A stretch of DNA of 64,000 nucleotides from Numida meleagris (Eukaryota > Chordata > Aves > Galliformes > Numididae): positions 21,033,225-21,097,224 of the forward strand of contig NC_034415.1 of NCBI RefSeq assembly GCF_002078875.1, given 5' to 3'. Below, piece after piece: positions 50,867 to 63,055 of this stretch. How positions within the stretch are numbered: the stretch's first letter is position 1; each line of letters starts with the position of its first letter. A model generated the notes under the pieces. That model saw nothing but the letters and a program-made list of their open reading frames with translations, did no database searches and was not told the DNA's origin. A program made the translations under genes and the position numbers.

Positions 50867-53800
50867 GTACTGACGTCACGCCGGCGTGCGGTCGTCGTGA
50901 CGTCACCCGCGGTGGCGTCGTGCAGGGAGATGCCGCCGAGTCGGGGGTCGGGGGGCGCGGTGAGGCCGGGCCGGCCGCGACGGAGTCCGGTGCGCGGGGC
51001 CGCGCGGGCGGCGGCCGCCCCCGGTGAAGGCAGCCGGCAGGTGCCGCGCTCCCCCCGGCCGACAGCAGGCGGCAGTGCCGGCACGGGCACGGCGCAGGGA
51101 CGGGGCTGCGGCCGGCCGTCCTCCCGGGAGCCCGGGCCGTGACCCCGCGGAGCCGAGCGGCTCGGGGCCTCCCTGCCGGCCCCAGGCTGCCGGGGTCGGG
51201 GGAGGGCGCGAGAGTGCTTCCAAACCGACGGGGGGTAAAGTCCTCCGAGCGGGTTTAAAGTTTAATCTAAATATAGAACCGTACCGGTACGTAAGTGCCG
51301 ATTACTGCGTGGGTTGGTGAATGCGGACGCTCGGTGCGTGCTGTCCGCAGGAGGTGGTCGCCCTGCGCCTGGTAACCGGCTCCGCCTCTTCCACTGCCCG
51401 CGTGTTGAGCTCCAGGTGTTCAGCCCGTGCCGAGGGGTTCGTTCCCGTCTGTCCTCCGCTGCTGGGCTGTCAGCTGATGAGCTCTAAGCCCTCTTTGCCT
51501 CTCCTTCAAAGTCCTGTAACCCTCCTGCTCCCTTACTGAAGCAAATAGTGGCTTGTTTCCTCCAACACTGGGCTGCTTGTAAGAAGGTTGTTGCTATTGC
51601 CTTATTCTGATTCTCTGCAGTGGGTGGTTTGCATGATCGTGGATGGTCCTTCCTCAGAAAGAGCGGTGATGCGCTGGCACAGGCTGCCCAGGGGTGGTGG
51701 GGTCACCGTGCCTGGAGGTGAACAGGAACTGTGGGGATGTGGCACTGAGGGACGTGGTCAGCGGGTGGGCTGGGCAGGATGATGTTGGAAGTCTTTTCCA
51801 GCCTTAATGATTCTATATTATTTGCCCATTACAAGGGGAAGACTATATTGTTAATGAGAACTTTGAAGGAAAAGGTGATAATCCATTTGGAATAAACACG
51901 ACCTCTCCTCCTCCTCCAGGAATGTCATGTTTGTCACCTGAATACTGGTGTATTTGCGGATATGTTGTTTGTCTGACAGAAAGCAAAAGAATGAAGCTCT
52001 GAGAGAAGTGAGATCTGCAGAATTCAGAGCAGAATGTCTTAGTGCTTTCCCAAAACGTGGCAGCAGAACTGTGGGCAGAACCCAGAGCAAGAAGGATGCT
52101 GCTGTCAGAAAGAAAGACAGCTTGCAGCACTGTATCTCCTTCTGTATGTAACTTTCATACAGTTTGCCCTGGTGTAGTGACTGTTGTAAGCTGGGAAATG
52201 AGCAAACCTTATATTCACATCGCTGCAATTCCTTTAGCATTGAATTCAGCATCTTAAACAAGGGCCACAAAACGGAGTAAACACTGAGGCTGATGTAAGA
52301 ATGCATCTTTGTAGTGAACTGAGTTTACATTTCATGTTTATGTATGTGGAGGACTGGCTGCTCATGTCACCTTTAAAGTCCCTTTCAAATTAATTCCACT
52401 GATACGTAGAGGTGAGCAGCATTCTGCAGCTTAAGGCTGACTAACACAGTCACGTTACTGGCCATTGTTCTGAATGTCAGACCTGGTCTTTGTGGTATCC
52501 CTGGAGAGCAGAGTCGTCGTAACCCACAGAAGGACGATGTTCCTGTGAAGTGCAGGGCGTTATCTCCCCGTGTGGCAGCTGCTGGTCTGAGCCCTGACCT
52601 GGTCACGTCTTCCTACCACCTCCTCCTGGCCTGACCCCTCATTCTGGGCTGTGCTGTATCCAACCCCACAAAGAAATTTCAGGACGCTGTGTGTCACAAT
52701 GCGTGCACTGCAGCTGGTGTTCCGGGGGATGCCGCCACTGCTCACTGCCTTTATTTTCACACATAAATGTTTGCCGGTGAAGTAAAGTTCCCCTCCTACA
52801 CTCGACACAGCCAGTTGCGACTTGTACCTTCTCACTACAGTTCGTTGGCTTTAAGCAGAAAAGGACTTTGGAAGCTTCAGCTCTTGAGCTGATTATAAAC
52901 TACAGTCCCGTGCTTTATTTCCTACGCAGTCTCCTGCTGTTAAAAGCCCTTTGAGGTCTTTTGGAAACTGGCTATTTGGAGAGGTCTGCTTTTCTGGGAT
53001 ATAGGTTCTGTGAGTTTTTTTTCTTAGAGGCAGGGAAATTTGTATGCAGGGTTTTAATTGAGGATGAATCTGCCTCTGCTGTCACAATGGGCACGTGCTG
53101 TGAAAGTGAGTCCTGTTCAAACAGATGACTGAGCTTTCGGGTCACAGGCGGGCTGCTAAGAAGCAGGACAAGCAGTAGGAAACTTGTGTAAGTCAGGATC
53201 CAAGTAAGAAGTGGAGAAAACAGCTGTAGAATTTTTATCTAAACCAAAGCATCTAATTAACTATGGCGAGAATGGTCGCTCAATCTTCCACCTGTGATTT
53301 CTAAGCAGAGCTGGATATTAGGGGCAGTCATGAGCTGAATGCAGCAGATCCTTCTTATCTCTCACATCAAGGTACAGCTTGCAGAAACACAATCCCAGTA
53401 TGCAGAAACGCTTGGTGTGAATGGCCGGCACTTGGCCGCCTGCATATCTGGGTTGCAAATTAAGGTGGCTTTTTTTTTTTCTTTTTAAATTCCTGCATGT
53501 CTGCTCGCAAAAGACTGCTGTCCCTGTTTTAATGAAGATTTGCTTTTCTTTGCTAAAGGTTGGATGGTACAATGCAGTTCTCCAGCCAGCCTTCCATCTC
53601 CCCTACCCGGATGACACATTGGCCTTCGTTGTCCTCAGCACGCCTTCAATGTTTGACAAAGCCCTTAAGCCTTTTGTGAACAAAGAACGGTTAAAAATAA
53701 TCAGGGATCCTGTGGATCAGTGTGTCTCTCATCATTTATTGAGTGTGAAGGAGGTAAGAGCCTGAAATACCGACTCCTTTTAATACTGTGGCGTATAACC

Positions 53801-55068
53801 AACCAGGTGGTTTGAGCAGTAGACAAAGCCTTCCAGGTTTCTGCCCTTGCTCTTGAAAAGGGCAAAACATCATTCATATTCTGTCTGTACCAGTACAACC
53901 TGTAGTTATGTAGGGTGCTTTACAGTCACAGTTTGAACACCCAAAGCTGTCAGCGTGCTGATAGAGTTCTGTGTCAGGATGTGGAAACATACAGGCTTCT
54001 CATTGTGCCTGATTTGCTAGTATCCAGCACTTCTGAAGTGACAAATCTTTTTCCATGGGTCTGTGCTGATGTTTTTTTCTTTTTTCCCAGATATTCCCTG
54101 ACCAGAAAGTGGATGTCATCTTTGATTACGAGATTCTGCCAAGCCGAAGGCCCAAGTTCTTGGCACAAACAGCTGCCCATGTTGCTGGAGCTGCATATTA
54201 CTACCAGAGGAAGGATGTGAAGCTTGATCCCTGGGGGGAAAAGGTGAGGCAAAAGCACAATCTGGGAAGAAAAAACACCAGACCGCAATCACCAAATTGT
54301 ACAACTGTTTCTACTCACTAGTTCTTCCTGCAGAAAAATACAAAGTGCAGATCACATACAGCTATGTAGCCAAATGAAGTGTTTCGGGCAGGAGTCAGAA
54401 GCAGCCAAGATAAGACTCTGTGGTGTGTTAGAGAGATGTTTAAATGGGGAAGAATATCTCTTAAGCCTACTTAGAAGAATACATTTCAGCGTTAAAGACC
54501 TGTTGGCCGTAGCATTATAAATAGCAAAAAAAAATAGCTCTAGTCAATCTCTGTGTTTAGATTTTCAAAAAGAGATCTCTCCCCACATTACGGTATCGTT
54601 TGTGTGTGGGCACAGGAGAATGGAAATAAGTGCCATGTACTCAGGGAGGAGTTTTCTTCTCTTCCCCGTATAGCATTCCAACAGGGAGCCACAAGCGTGA
54701 GAAATTGCTTGACCTCTGACCATTACTAAAGACAAAGTGAGACATCCTAGGTCTTTCTTTTTTACTTCCAGAAGATCTATGGCGTATGTATCCATCCCAA
54801 GTATGGAGGTTGGTTTGCTATCCGGGGTCTCCTCCTGTTCCCAGATATTCAGGTACCATTCCTGGAACAGTCTGCCCCTGTCGACAGTGTGAGCACAGAG
54901 GAGAAAAGAACAGAGCTGCTGGAGCTCTTCAATTTCCACTGGCAGGACGGCCGCTACAGGGATATCATCGAAGTGAAGGAAAGGTACTCGGAGGAGCAGA
55001 AAACCTACTTTTCCACTCCTCCAGCAGAGAGATTGAGGCTGCTAGGGCTGACACATTTCACAGAGTAG
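50795..55068 (+). CDS. MMACHC: MMACHC (cblC), cobalamin trafficking and processing protein, complete, 238 aa
   Basis: Cytosolic enzyme that takes up vitamin B12 derivatives, decyanates cyanocobalamin and dealkylates alkylcobalamins with glutathione, then passes cobalamin to MMADHC for methionine synthase and methylmalonyl-CoA mutase. Exons: 50795..50866, 53559..53753, 54091..54243, 54772..55068, all phase 0 with GT-AG borders. The protein starts [10 protein letters not shown], and carries the family blocks [57 protein letters not shown] and [14 protein letters not shown]. His119 and Arg158 correspond to human His122 and Arg161, which matter for cobalamin/glutathione handling. It ends at LGLTHFTE, lacking the Pro/Ser-rich tail of mammalian proteins (282 aa in human). 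The human Trp203 position is Gly200 here. It is flanked by PRDX1 in tail-to-tail orientation, as in human. Confidence 0.97.
50871..50905. promoter_or_regulatory. Two perfect CRE palindromes (TGACGTCA)
   Basis: The octamer occurs at 50,871-50,878 and 50,898-50,905, starting 4 bp after the exon 1 splice donor of MMACHC. It is the known CREB/ATF binding sequence. Two copies start-to-start 27 bp apart in a CpG island suggest a functional promoter element. Confidence 0.6.
51610..51816 (+). mobile_element. CR1 LINE 3' fragment, about 200 bp
   Basis: A run of CR1-typical phrases: GCGCTGGCACAGGCTGCCCA, GGGTGGTGGGGTCACCGTG, CCTGGAGGT, GTTGGAAGTCTTTTCCAGCC and a terminal ATGATTCTAT. Plus orientation, in MMACHC intron 1. 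Confidence 0.93.
53559..53753 (+). CDS. MMACHC: MMACHC exon 2 (65 codons)
   Basis: Acceptor GCTAAAG|GTTGGA, donor AAGGAG|GTAAGA. It encodes [19 protein letters not shown] through [11 protein letters not shown], part of the nitroreductase-like fold. Confidence 0.95.
54091..54243 (+). CDS. MMACHC: MMACHC exon 3 (51 codons)
   Basis: Acceptor TTTTTTCCCAG|ATATTC, donor GAAAAG|GTGAGG. It encodes the cobalamin-binding segment with [16 protein letters not shown] and ends DPWGEK. Confidence 0.95.
54772..55068 (+). CDS. MMACHC: MMACHC exon 4 (98 codons plus stop)
   Basis: Acceptor TTACTTCCAG|AAGATC. It encodes [19 protein letters not shown] through [12 protein letters not shown], then TAG at 55,066-55,068. 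Other frames around this exon are shadows. Confidence 0.95.
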   Translation, partial: KIYGVCIHPKYGGWFAIRGLLLFPDIQVPFLEQSAPVDSVSTEEKRTELLELFNFHWQDGRYRDIIEVKERYSEEQKTYFSTPPAERLRLLGLTHFTE

Positions 55069-56587
55069 TGTGGTTCCATGAAGGTCCTGGGCACAGGAGA
55101 AGCGTAACTCACCAGTGCGTTCTATTCCATGCTGCTGAGGAGGAAGGCGTGCTGATAGGGACTGAAAATCCAAGCATTGCGTACAGCGTCTAAATCCAAA
55201 CTTCAGCTTTTCAGATTTAAAGGGGGCACTGCATCGTAGCACTTACGTCTGGAGGAAGGTGGAAGCAGTCAGTTCCCTTGCTGTTGCTGATTTTTGGGAA
55301 TCCCATTAAGATACCCATTTGTCTGGCTGGGCAAAGCTCAGACACCCTGGCAATGGGAAAACTCATGCTGCTTGTTAGAAAAGTTATGTTTTTTCCTCAA
55401 GAATTTCTTCTCCCAAGATTTTGGCTTTATTTTATGTAAGAGTGAAAAAGTTATTTATTGTCATATTCTGAAATAATTTCTTTTGGTCTGAACTCGGGGC
55501 AGATGCTTCTCAGATGTACCCAGCATGTAATTTTCCTGTGTCATAACTCTCTGGGGAATACACGTTCAGTCCTCAGAAGAAAAATTTTCTGCATTCCCTC
55601 ACTTCTAATGAGGCTGGCTTATTTTAAACAAGAAGTCTTTTAATGTCTCCATTCCTTAACCTCCAAAAGAAAATTCCCCAGAGGCTGTTTCATTGATTTG
55701 CATGGTCCTGTGCAGGAAGCGTAGTTTTGAAAGGCAAAGGGACAGCGTGAAGGTCACGGCTCGAGTCTGACACGTTTCCTCTTCACCCACGGCCAGCTTC
55801 TCAGAACGAGGTGGAGGCTTTAGGTCAGTAAGCACTTACCCATTGCACAGAGCAGCCTACTAAAATCTTGGGGACGACACTGCATAATGCCTGGGCAGAG
55901 TTTTTACACTAAGATAACTAACTGAAGAAGGCAGTTCTCATGACCTTTTTCAAAGGTGGATGAGATTTTAATTTAAAATACTGTCCAGTGCCGTGCCAGT
56001 AATACCACAGTTGTAATACTGTAGCTTCCTGTTGTACTTTCTAGATGAAGGAGATCATAAGCTTGCATGCACTTAAAAACCATTACATGAAGTGGTGTTG
56101 CATTCAGACAAGCAGGGAAAGAACAGGGAAAAATTCATGACATTCACCTCACTTATGTTGCTGGTCAATACATTTTCAGATAATTTTTTCTTTTTTTTTT
56201 TAAGATGACTGTTCGGTTAGACTTGTTCATAGGTCACAGAGGCAGGGGAATGAAGAATTAATTTACCTCAGAGCACTTTAAGGCTTACGCCTCGTTAAAA
56301 TAATAGAATACGTTAGAAGAATGTATTGTGGAGGTTCTGTTACTTGGCTGCAGCGCGGAGCACTTCTTCCCTTTGGAACCAACGTGGTTATGCAAAACCA
56401 CTCCCTGTGCAGAACTGAGCCCTTTGTTTTGTGTTGGGGTTCTTCATCTCTTTTGGAGACCCAGGCGCTAAAGCTGCCCTCACAATAAGTCACTGCTTGA
56501 TGGAATTTTTTGTAGCCTATATAGTGAATCAGCAAGATCAAAACTCAGCCTAACTAGTCTGCTATTCCTCTAAACAGAGCAGCGAGC

Positions 56588-56617
56588 ATGTGATCACTGG
56601 CTATGTGATCGCTGGCT
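56588..56617. repeat. Tandem duplication, 2 x 15 bp
   Basis: ATGTGATCACTGGCT is followed directly by ATGTGATCGCTGGCT, one mismatch. It lies within the inferred MMACHC 3'UTR. Confidence 0.85.
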
Positions 56618-57118
56618 TTGTTCAGTGTATTTGTTGCTACAGAAACGTGTTTGTTACTTTCCATGCCTTGTTTGCAACTGGCGAAGGCAGACAGCTGACA
56701 ATATCACTGTTTTTAAGTTAAACAAAATAATTAAATTCAGTTGTTTAAATTCTGTTTTCAACCAGAAATAGATCTGTAACAATGTTGGTTAACCTCCCAG
56801 AGCTTCCCAGCTCAACTGGGATTTAAGAGGGACTTGAGCCGATGGTTCGTAGTAGTAGCATATATAAAATATTGACTCTCTTAGAAGGATAAATAGTGAT
56901 GTTCTTAGGGGGACAAACAGCGGTTCTCTTAAAGGATCAATAGAGAATGGAAGTTGATTTATAGTTTTACATGATAGTTTAAAGTGAAAAACATTTTTTG
57001 GTTGATTTCTTACAAATATTTAATATTTTGCCTTACTTCACTCACTAAAAAGATTACTGGAACTATTTCTTTGTAATTTTTTCGTAATTTATTTCTTCAC
57101 TTACACGGTATTTCGGTT

Positions 57119-57124
57119 AATAAA
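57119..57124 (+). terminator. Poly(A) signal AATAAA, possible proximal MMACHC end
   Basis: A canonical hexamer about 2.05 kb after the stop codon. The downstream region is only weakly GT-rich, so it may be used less than the distal site. Confidence 0.4.
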
Positions 57125-57592
57125 ATGTCCAAGGTGCAAGTAATCCTGAGAACAGAGTGTTTTTATTTAAGCTATGCAATGATTAACTTGTGGAGAGCTA
57201 AGGATGTTGAAGTAAAAATTGATCACCATGTATTTAAACACACAAATAATACTGAACTACCTCAGACACTCAGAAGTCAGCCTCTGAAAAGAAGAACAGT
57301 GATCTGCGAATGCTGTGAACTATTAAGGGTGGCTCACCTGGGACACTGAAACACGGCGTATCAGGAATCAAGTCTAATTAAGTGTAGTTGATCTTCGTGA
57401 GGTCATTTGAGCGAGATGATTTAACAAGAAGCACGCAACAAGGCACCTTGCTTTTCTTCCCATGTTCTAGCAGTAACAAAGGTTCAGGGTATCCATTGAT
57501 AGCTCATCTGAGGGGTTTTCCTCTCAGTAACTAAAAGATAATACCTGTAATTGTTGTAATTTGTTTTGTAATGTATCAGTGATGTTATGCCA

Positions 57593-57598
57593 AATAAA
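57593..57598 (+). terminator. Poly(A) signal AATAAA, probable distal MMACHC end
   Basis: Preceded by several TGTAA/TGTAT elements (upstream UGUA type) and followed by CTGTGTTCTTGATGCTTCTG, a GT/T-rich downstream element. This is the best poly(A) context between MMACHC and PRDX1 on the plus strand. Confidence 0.6.
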
Positions 57599-57619
57599 GA
57601 CAAATCTGTGTTCTTGATG

Positions 57620-60600
57620 CTTCTGGCAATACAGTTACGTCAGGCAGAACACACCACGTTCAATCCTACCATAGTGGTTTTGGAGTGAACTCTGTTCCTA
57701 CTGACTTTCTTTCGGCCAGGTCTCCAAGCACAGCAGCTGCAGTTGCTCTCCTTGCTGGTCTGTGCCTTGTAAAAGTGGAGTCTGAGAACCCGTTTGGCTT
57801 CTCATCTCTGGAGACAAGACCAGACATGGTGAGGAATGGATCATTTTGGATCCCAAGGCAACACAAAGACATTCTTATCTGAGGCAGCTGCAAATGTCAA
57901 GCAAGTCATTGCAAACGTTCAGCCAGACAATTTAGCAACCACATTTTACATAAGTTTTCACTAAGTCCTCATTTTTAAACGTTTAAGTTCCTTTCTTCCT
58001 CTCTATAAGCAGCAGGGTGAGTATTTAAGACCTGAACAGTAAAGAAAAGTAACAAGAATTGGACTTGGAATTTGGTTTTCACAAGATATTCCATAAATTT
58101 CAAGGTAATCAAATATTTCGTGAGCAAGTCAACATTTTATAATTTCTTCGTGCACGTAACATTAATAATTTATCCTCTCCTTCAGTGACACTTCAAGGTT
58201 AATGATGAAGTCAGACATTAATTTAAAAGATTTTTATTAAGATTAAATATGTGACAATGTTGATTAAATGCAAAGCACTGTCTAATCTGATGACAAGCAG
58301 ACACGGTGATTATTCCTCAGAAACAGGAAAACACTTCAGGGCCTGTTTTTTTTTTTCCTACCAGTTAAACCAATTACTCTTATCTCAGTGGTGCAAGAAT
58401 AAGCGCTCCGGTTTGACTGAGTCACACAGGACTGTGTTGCAGAGCTACTTTAGACAGCAGCGTCACAAGCTATAGGCAGCAAGCAGGCAGCTCCAGTGTG
58501 GCTATCAGCATGCTGTGCAGTTCCATGCAAAACGTGCATTTAAACTCTGACTTCAAGTGCAAGTGGTTCTAAAGCTGTTCTGTAAGAGGAAGTGGGTGTT
58601 GCTATTTACTGGAGAGCAGAGCTAGCTGTGACTCTTCAACTTTAACAGTCACAGATTCATCTACCAAAAGGGAGAAGTGTATTCATGAGACTTTGTTTCT
58701 GTTGTCTTCCCATCATACTATGTATCTTGCCCTAGGTCATCAATATGTTTGCTGCAGAAACTTAGGTTTTCAGGGAAGGAACACAAATGGTTTTCTTCTC
58801 TCCACAAGAAAGAACAGGTACACACTGACAGCACTTGGAAGAACAACGTTACAGAGAAGAAAATGAGTAGTAATTTTTCACCGATGACTGGCATACAATA
58901 ATGGGAAAGACGGGGGGAAGCGTAACAAAAAATGAGGTTCTGCTGGAGACTGAAAAATGTTTTAGTGGAAAGTCTAAGATCTCTCCATTAATACACCACA
59001 ACCCTTGAAAATGTGACCCTATATACATAAATATTTGACTTGCACCTTCATTAAAAATACATAATTCCCCTTCATTGACATTATATATCCACAGTACATT
59101 TCCCATGAGAATTTTGTTGATATTCATACACAATTCAGCAAGCAAACAACTTCATTCTTAATAACTGAGGTTAGTGAGGGACAATCAGATGTTTTATACC
59201 AAAATTTCTGGAGGCCCTTTGTTCTTCCCCCATGCAAAATAAAGGATGGGATGGGCAAGCCCCTGCAGCTCAATTAAAGCGGGAGGAGGTGGGGCTGGGG
59301 GGGCTGAAAAATCTTAATAGAATCTTAAATTCAGGCAGAATCATTAGTTTTTCTTTTTACACATTAAAAAATCTCTTGGAAAATTATATTGCTTTAGGTT
59401 CTCATTTCATGCTATCACCTTTTTTCCAGTACTGCTCAGACTAGTCTTCCTGAATTCCTCCCCGGTGCTTCAATCTTCTCAGCAGCCTCCTCAACAAAAT
59501 AAAATTTTAAAAAGCTAGAAATTCACCTTGTATTTGTGTAAAATTTTATCTTTCCCTAACGTTTTATTAATTGTAGATTAAAGGCTCTTCTTTCAACAAA
59601 GGACATTCATCTGTCAGTGCAGAAATTTCAAGAACAGACTTCACGCAGATATATGGTCAATGAATATCTTATACAAAAACATTATAAACTCGGAGGCACG
59701 TACCACAGTGTATTCATTCTGTGATTTAAGTTTCAACTAGAAGAGCCAAGTTTCACGTTGAAGTCCAAAGCCATCATCGCTAGGTGTGGTGGGATGAGCT
59801 TACCTCAGCCACGCAGCTCCTGCAGGAACTGCCAGCAGTGCAGCGCTGGCACCTGGCTCTGGAGCAGCCCAGCTCCGTGCTGCATGGGCTGGTCCATTCA
59901 TGGCACATGTTGAGCAGAGCTGTCTGCCCACTCCACCCCACAGCTTCACACGGCCCCTCAGCAGTTCTCATTGTTCCCTTTGCAAAGCTGAATCACAGTT
60001 TCTGTCGTAAGTCCTCTGTAGCTTAATCTGTGCAAAATACTTTAGAATTTACCCAGGCTGTCACTACTGAACATCAGTATAACTGAGTGTTTCGTAGAGT
60101 ACATTCTTCAAACTATGAATACAATAAAATCCACCCTTTATGCAACTGCACTTTTGACGTATATTAAAGAGTACGATGGCTGGGGTTTGTACACATCCTT
60201 TCCTAACCAAAGTGCATTGTTTCACAACAGCTGTGGTACATAATCCACCTGCCTATGTTCTTAGAACTGTATTGATTTTTTTTGGACAAGCCAACAAAAA
60301 ATTCCAAGGCCCCACAGAAAGGCTGGAGAACTTGTTAAGGAAACAGCACTTTTAAAGTTTTCTGAAGGAGCATTTTTCAAAAACAGATGGAAGCTCCTTT
60401 TATCACAAAGTGCCAGTTCTTTTGATATCACTAAGCACTTTCCTTACATGAATGAAAATAAGTACTCCACCGTTAATTTTGAAATAACATACACAAAACC
60501 TCACAAATTTTAGCACAGGTTCAGTTCTATGTCAAATAAGAAAATCATTATGTACTCCATGAGAAATGTAACACAAAAGTTCAGCCCTCAGATATATTTA

Positions 60601-61020
60601 TAATAAATATGACATATAGCTAGTTATGCTGTCAGTGCACCCGTCCCTGTCGGCAGCCGGCTTGTTAAAGTGCAGGTTCACAGGCATCTAAAATCTTCAA
60701 GACACATATGCACAAGTTGTTCCAAGTAATTTTTCAGGGATTACCTTCAGACTGAACTTCACCTGCTTGTAAATATGTCTTTTTGCACAGCAAGGCAGGT
60801 AGCTGAAGGCTCAGTACACAGCAATCATCCAGAAATAGAACAGAGCAACTAGAAAGCTAGTGTGTCACCTGGCTGAGGAATGAACAGAATATTTAATTTT
60901 ATCGATTTAATTGCATTCATCCTCACATTTAACTGCTTATTTAATGGAGACGTGTAACAATATAACCACGCAAACTCCTGCCCCACAGGTGTCTGGGGCT
61001 TCGAGCTCTTGCACTGCCAG
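57620..61020. other. Intergenic AT-rich stretch, no recognisable gene
   Basis: Several minus-strand AATAAA-like words (for example the TTTTTATTAAG at about 58,230 read in reverse) occur. No exon is recognisable on either strand and the short open frames show no domains. A G-rich run lies near 59,281-59,303. Confidence 0.5.
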
Positions 61021-61380
61021 CACTAACCCGTGGCTCGCTGCCCTGTGGGAACACGCTTCAGAGCGCCTCAGCCCTCCCGCTGCAGGCAGACCACCGCAGC
61101 CGCCACACGGCGGTGTTCAAAGGAAACGCCGCACCGCACGTCAGAGGAGCCGTTAAGCAAACGAAGGCAGCAGGCGTTTATCGGGACTTTCCACACCAGC
61201 CCGCCCGCGGGCATACCCCGCACCCTCCCGCGCAGCCACACAGCGACCCAGGCTGCGGGGAAATGGCGGGCGGCGCCTCTCGTCAGGGCGGGAACAGAGT
61301 CCGCCGCCTGAGGGAGGAGAGCGGCCCAGGAGCGGGGACTGCTCGCGTCCTCGGGGAGGGAGCAGGCAGTAAGCCTGCCC
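61020..61380. promoter_or_regulatory. Orphan CpG-rich block, candidate promoter
   Basis: A roughly 350-bp CpG-rich patch within AT-rich DNA between the 3' ends of MMACHC and PRDX1, where no promoter is expected. It contains a YY1-like GAAATGGCGGGCGGC around an ATG at 61,263. A plus-strand donor-like GGCA|GTAAGC lies at 61,368/61,369. A plus-strand transcript would run antisense into PRDX1. The associated open frame has no known domain. Confidence 0.45.
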
Positions 61381-63050
61381 CTTCCAAAATGGATGAACAC
61401 TTGGACAATGAGCATGCTACGTGGGTTTCTGAAAGGCTGTTTTATATCATGGCGAGGGAAAGAGCTTGGTGATTGGAACGGAGGCTCACATGCTCAGGAC
61501 TTCAGAGCACTGTATGATACTAGGGCCAAATTCAAAACTACTTCCTGAAGCACACAGAGCCCTCCCAAGGATTGCTGTTATCAATTCCCTCCTACTTCAA
61601 AGGAAACAGAGCACAATGCAACTACAGTTTTACACTGGACTAGCTCTGACCTCCCCACTTTCCCTTTCATCAATAGCAGAGCACTTTGCATTCAGTGTTG
61701 CTTCAGTAGCTGTTCGCTTATCTTGAACTCTATCAAGCATCTATAAGCAACTCCCACATAACTACAGCTTTAATTACAAGTGTTTGCTTAGACCCTACAA
61801 CTATTACTTCAACAACCTAAGGATGCTAACCTGATCTGTTGTCTCCATGAAAAGAGTCACATGGGCTTTAAACACTACACAAAATAATGCAACTGAGAAT
61901 CACTTCCACACACCTTCAGGAGTTTGTCATAGTTAACCAAGACCCGAGAGATTAACTTTCACTATTCAGTCTGCTCCCTCCACCCTCATCAATTCACTAC
62001 TCAAGGTATCTGATAATCCTGACTCTTAAAATAGCCCTGGGCCTCAACTTTGTTACCATTCACTTCAGCAGGATAGAACCTGTTTACTAATTGAGGAGTT
62101 GGATCTTTACAGGTACATAAAGATCACAAGGCTCTAACTCACTTGGATTGCAAGGCAATAGCTCCTTCTGCTGATCTGAACATCATTACAAGGCACCTTT
62201 AACCACAAAGCTACATGGCCAACACAGCTGTAATTAAGTTTAATGTAATCAAAGCATATGACTATGGCCTTATGTGCATATTATATAACTCATTTGTAGT
62301 ACAAAGATGAAAGGTGAGGCTGAGCCAATCCAAGTACCATAGTCTACAGTGTCACCCTTTTGATCTTCTCCAGTACCTTGCAGTCATATGATCAACCAGC
62401 ATGTTTTCACTCCTCCCAGGACTCCCAACTTCACGTCGTGTACCCAAAGAAGCCATGTCATATATGCAACGCAGTCTGTTTTCCAGGAAACCAAGTATTC
62501 CACTCCTCTAGAGTCTTCAAACTGGATGTTAAGATTCCCAGAGCTTTTGCCTATGCAATCAATTTTGACTAAAATAAATGCAGAAATACATTTACATTGT
62601 ACATGAAGACATGCCTGGCCTTTGTCAGCCACAACTGGACTCTGGGCACTATAGTATTTCTCAGGTCTGATATGGTCAGGTCAAACCATGTTTCTCTGCA
62701 TTCCAGATTTTTCTTCTGCTAAGAACTTTACTATAGAAACATAGAACTGAGGTGTTAGTTCTATGGTGTTAGAGCTCCACTCTAATGGAGCTGCAGTAGG
62801 CCTCTGGGAATTAAGCGAACAGGTAGCCTAACAGACTGAGTTGGGAGAATCATGGTCTTTGCCACTACTTAGAAGTTGTCTTACTGAACCAGAGGATTAC
62901 ACCATAACCCATAAGCTACGAAGGAGTATAGTTCCCTCTACAGAGATCACCTTTAATTCACTAGAAAAAAAAAATCTTACCATTACTTGTCAGCAAAACA
63001 GAAGTGCAGCCTGCATCACTCTTCCAGCTCTTGTCTACGTAAGACCAGTA
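61380..63050. other. Intergenic, no recognisable gene
   Basis: AT-rich DNA between the orphan CpG block and the inferred 3' end of PRDX1. It contains a second possible minus-strand ATTAAA signal (plus-strand TTTAAT at 62,952-62,957). No repeats or exons are recognised. Confidence 0.5.
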
Positions 63051-63055
63051 CACAG

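Larger units (their letters stand above)
50580..51250. promoter_or_regulatory. MMACHC: MMACHC CpG island promoter
   Basis: Dense CpG sequence spans the first exon and first 400 bp of intron 1, with no TATA box. Notable sites are a YY1-like CAAATGGCGGC at 50,661-50,671, ZNF143/THAP11-like sites at 50,689-50,707 and 50,766-50,784, and two CREs in the start of intron 1. Confidence 0.8.
50867..53558 (+). other. MMACHC intron 1, 2.7 kb
   Basis: The first 400 bp belong to the CpG island with two CREs. A CR1 fragment lies at 51.61-51.82 kb. The remainder is AT-richer with no recognisable exon or RNA gene. The other introns are short: 53,754-54,090 and 54,244-54,771. Confidence 0.85.
55069..57620 (+). 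other. MMACHC: MMACHC 3'UTR, about 2.5 kb
   Basis: Noncoding AT-rich continuation of exon 4 to the AATAAA near 57,593, with an earlier signal at 57,119. A 2 x 15 bp duplication lies at 56,588-56,617. The length is inferred from the signals, not from transcripts. Confidence 0.6.
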
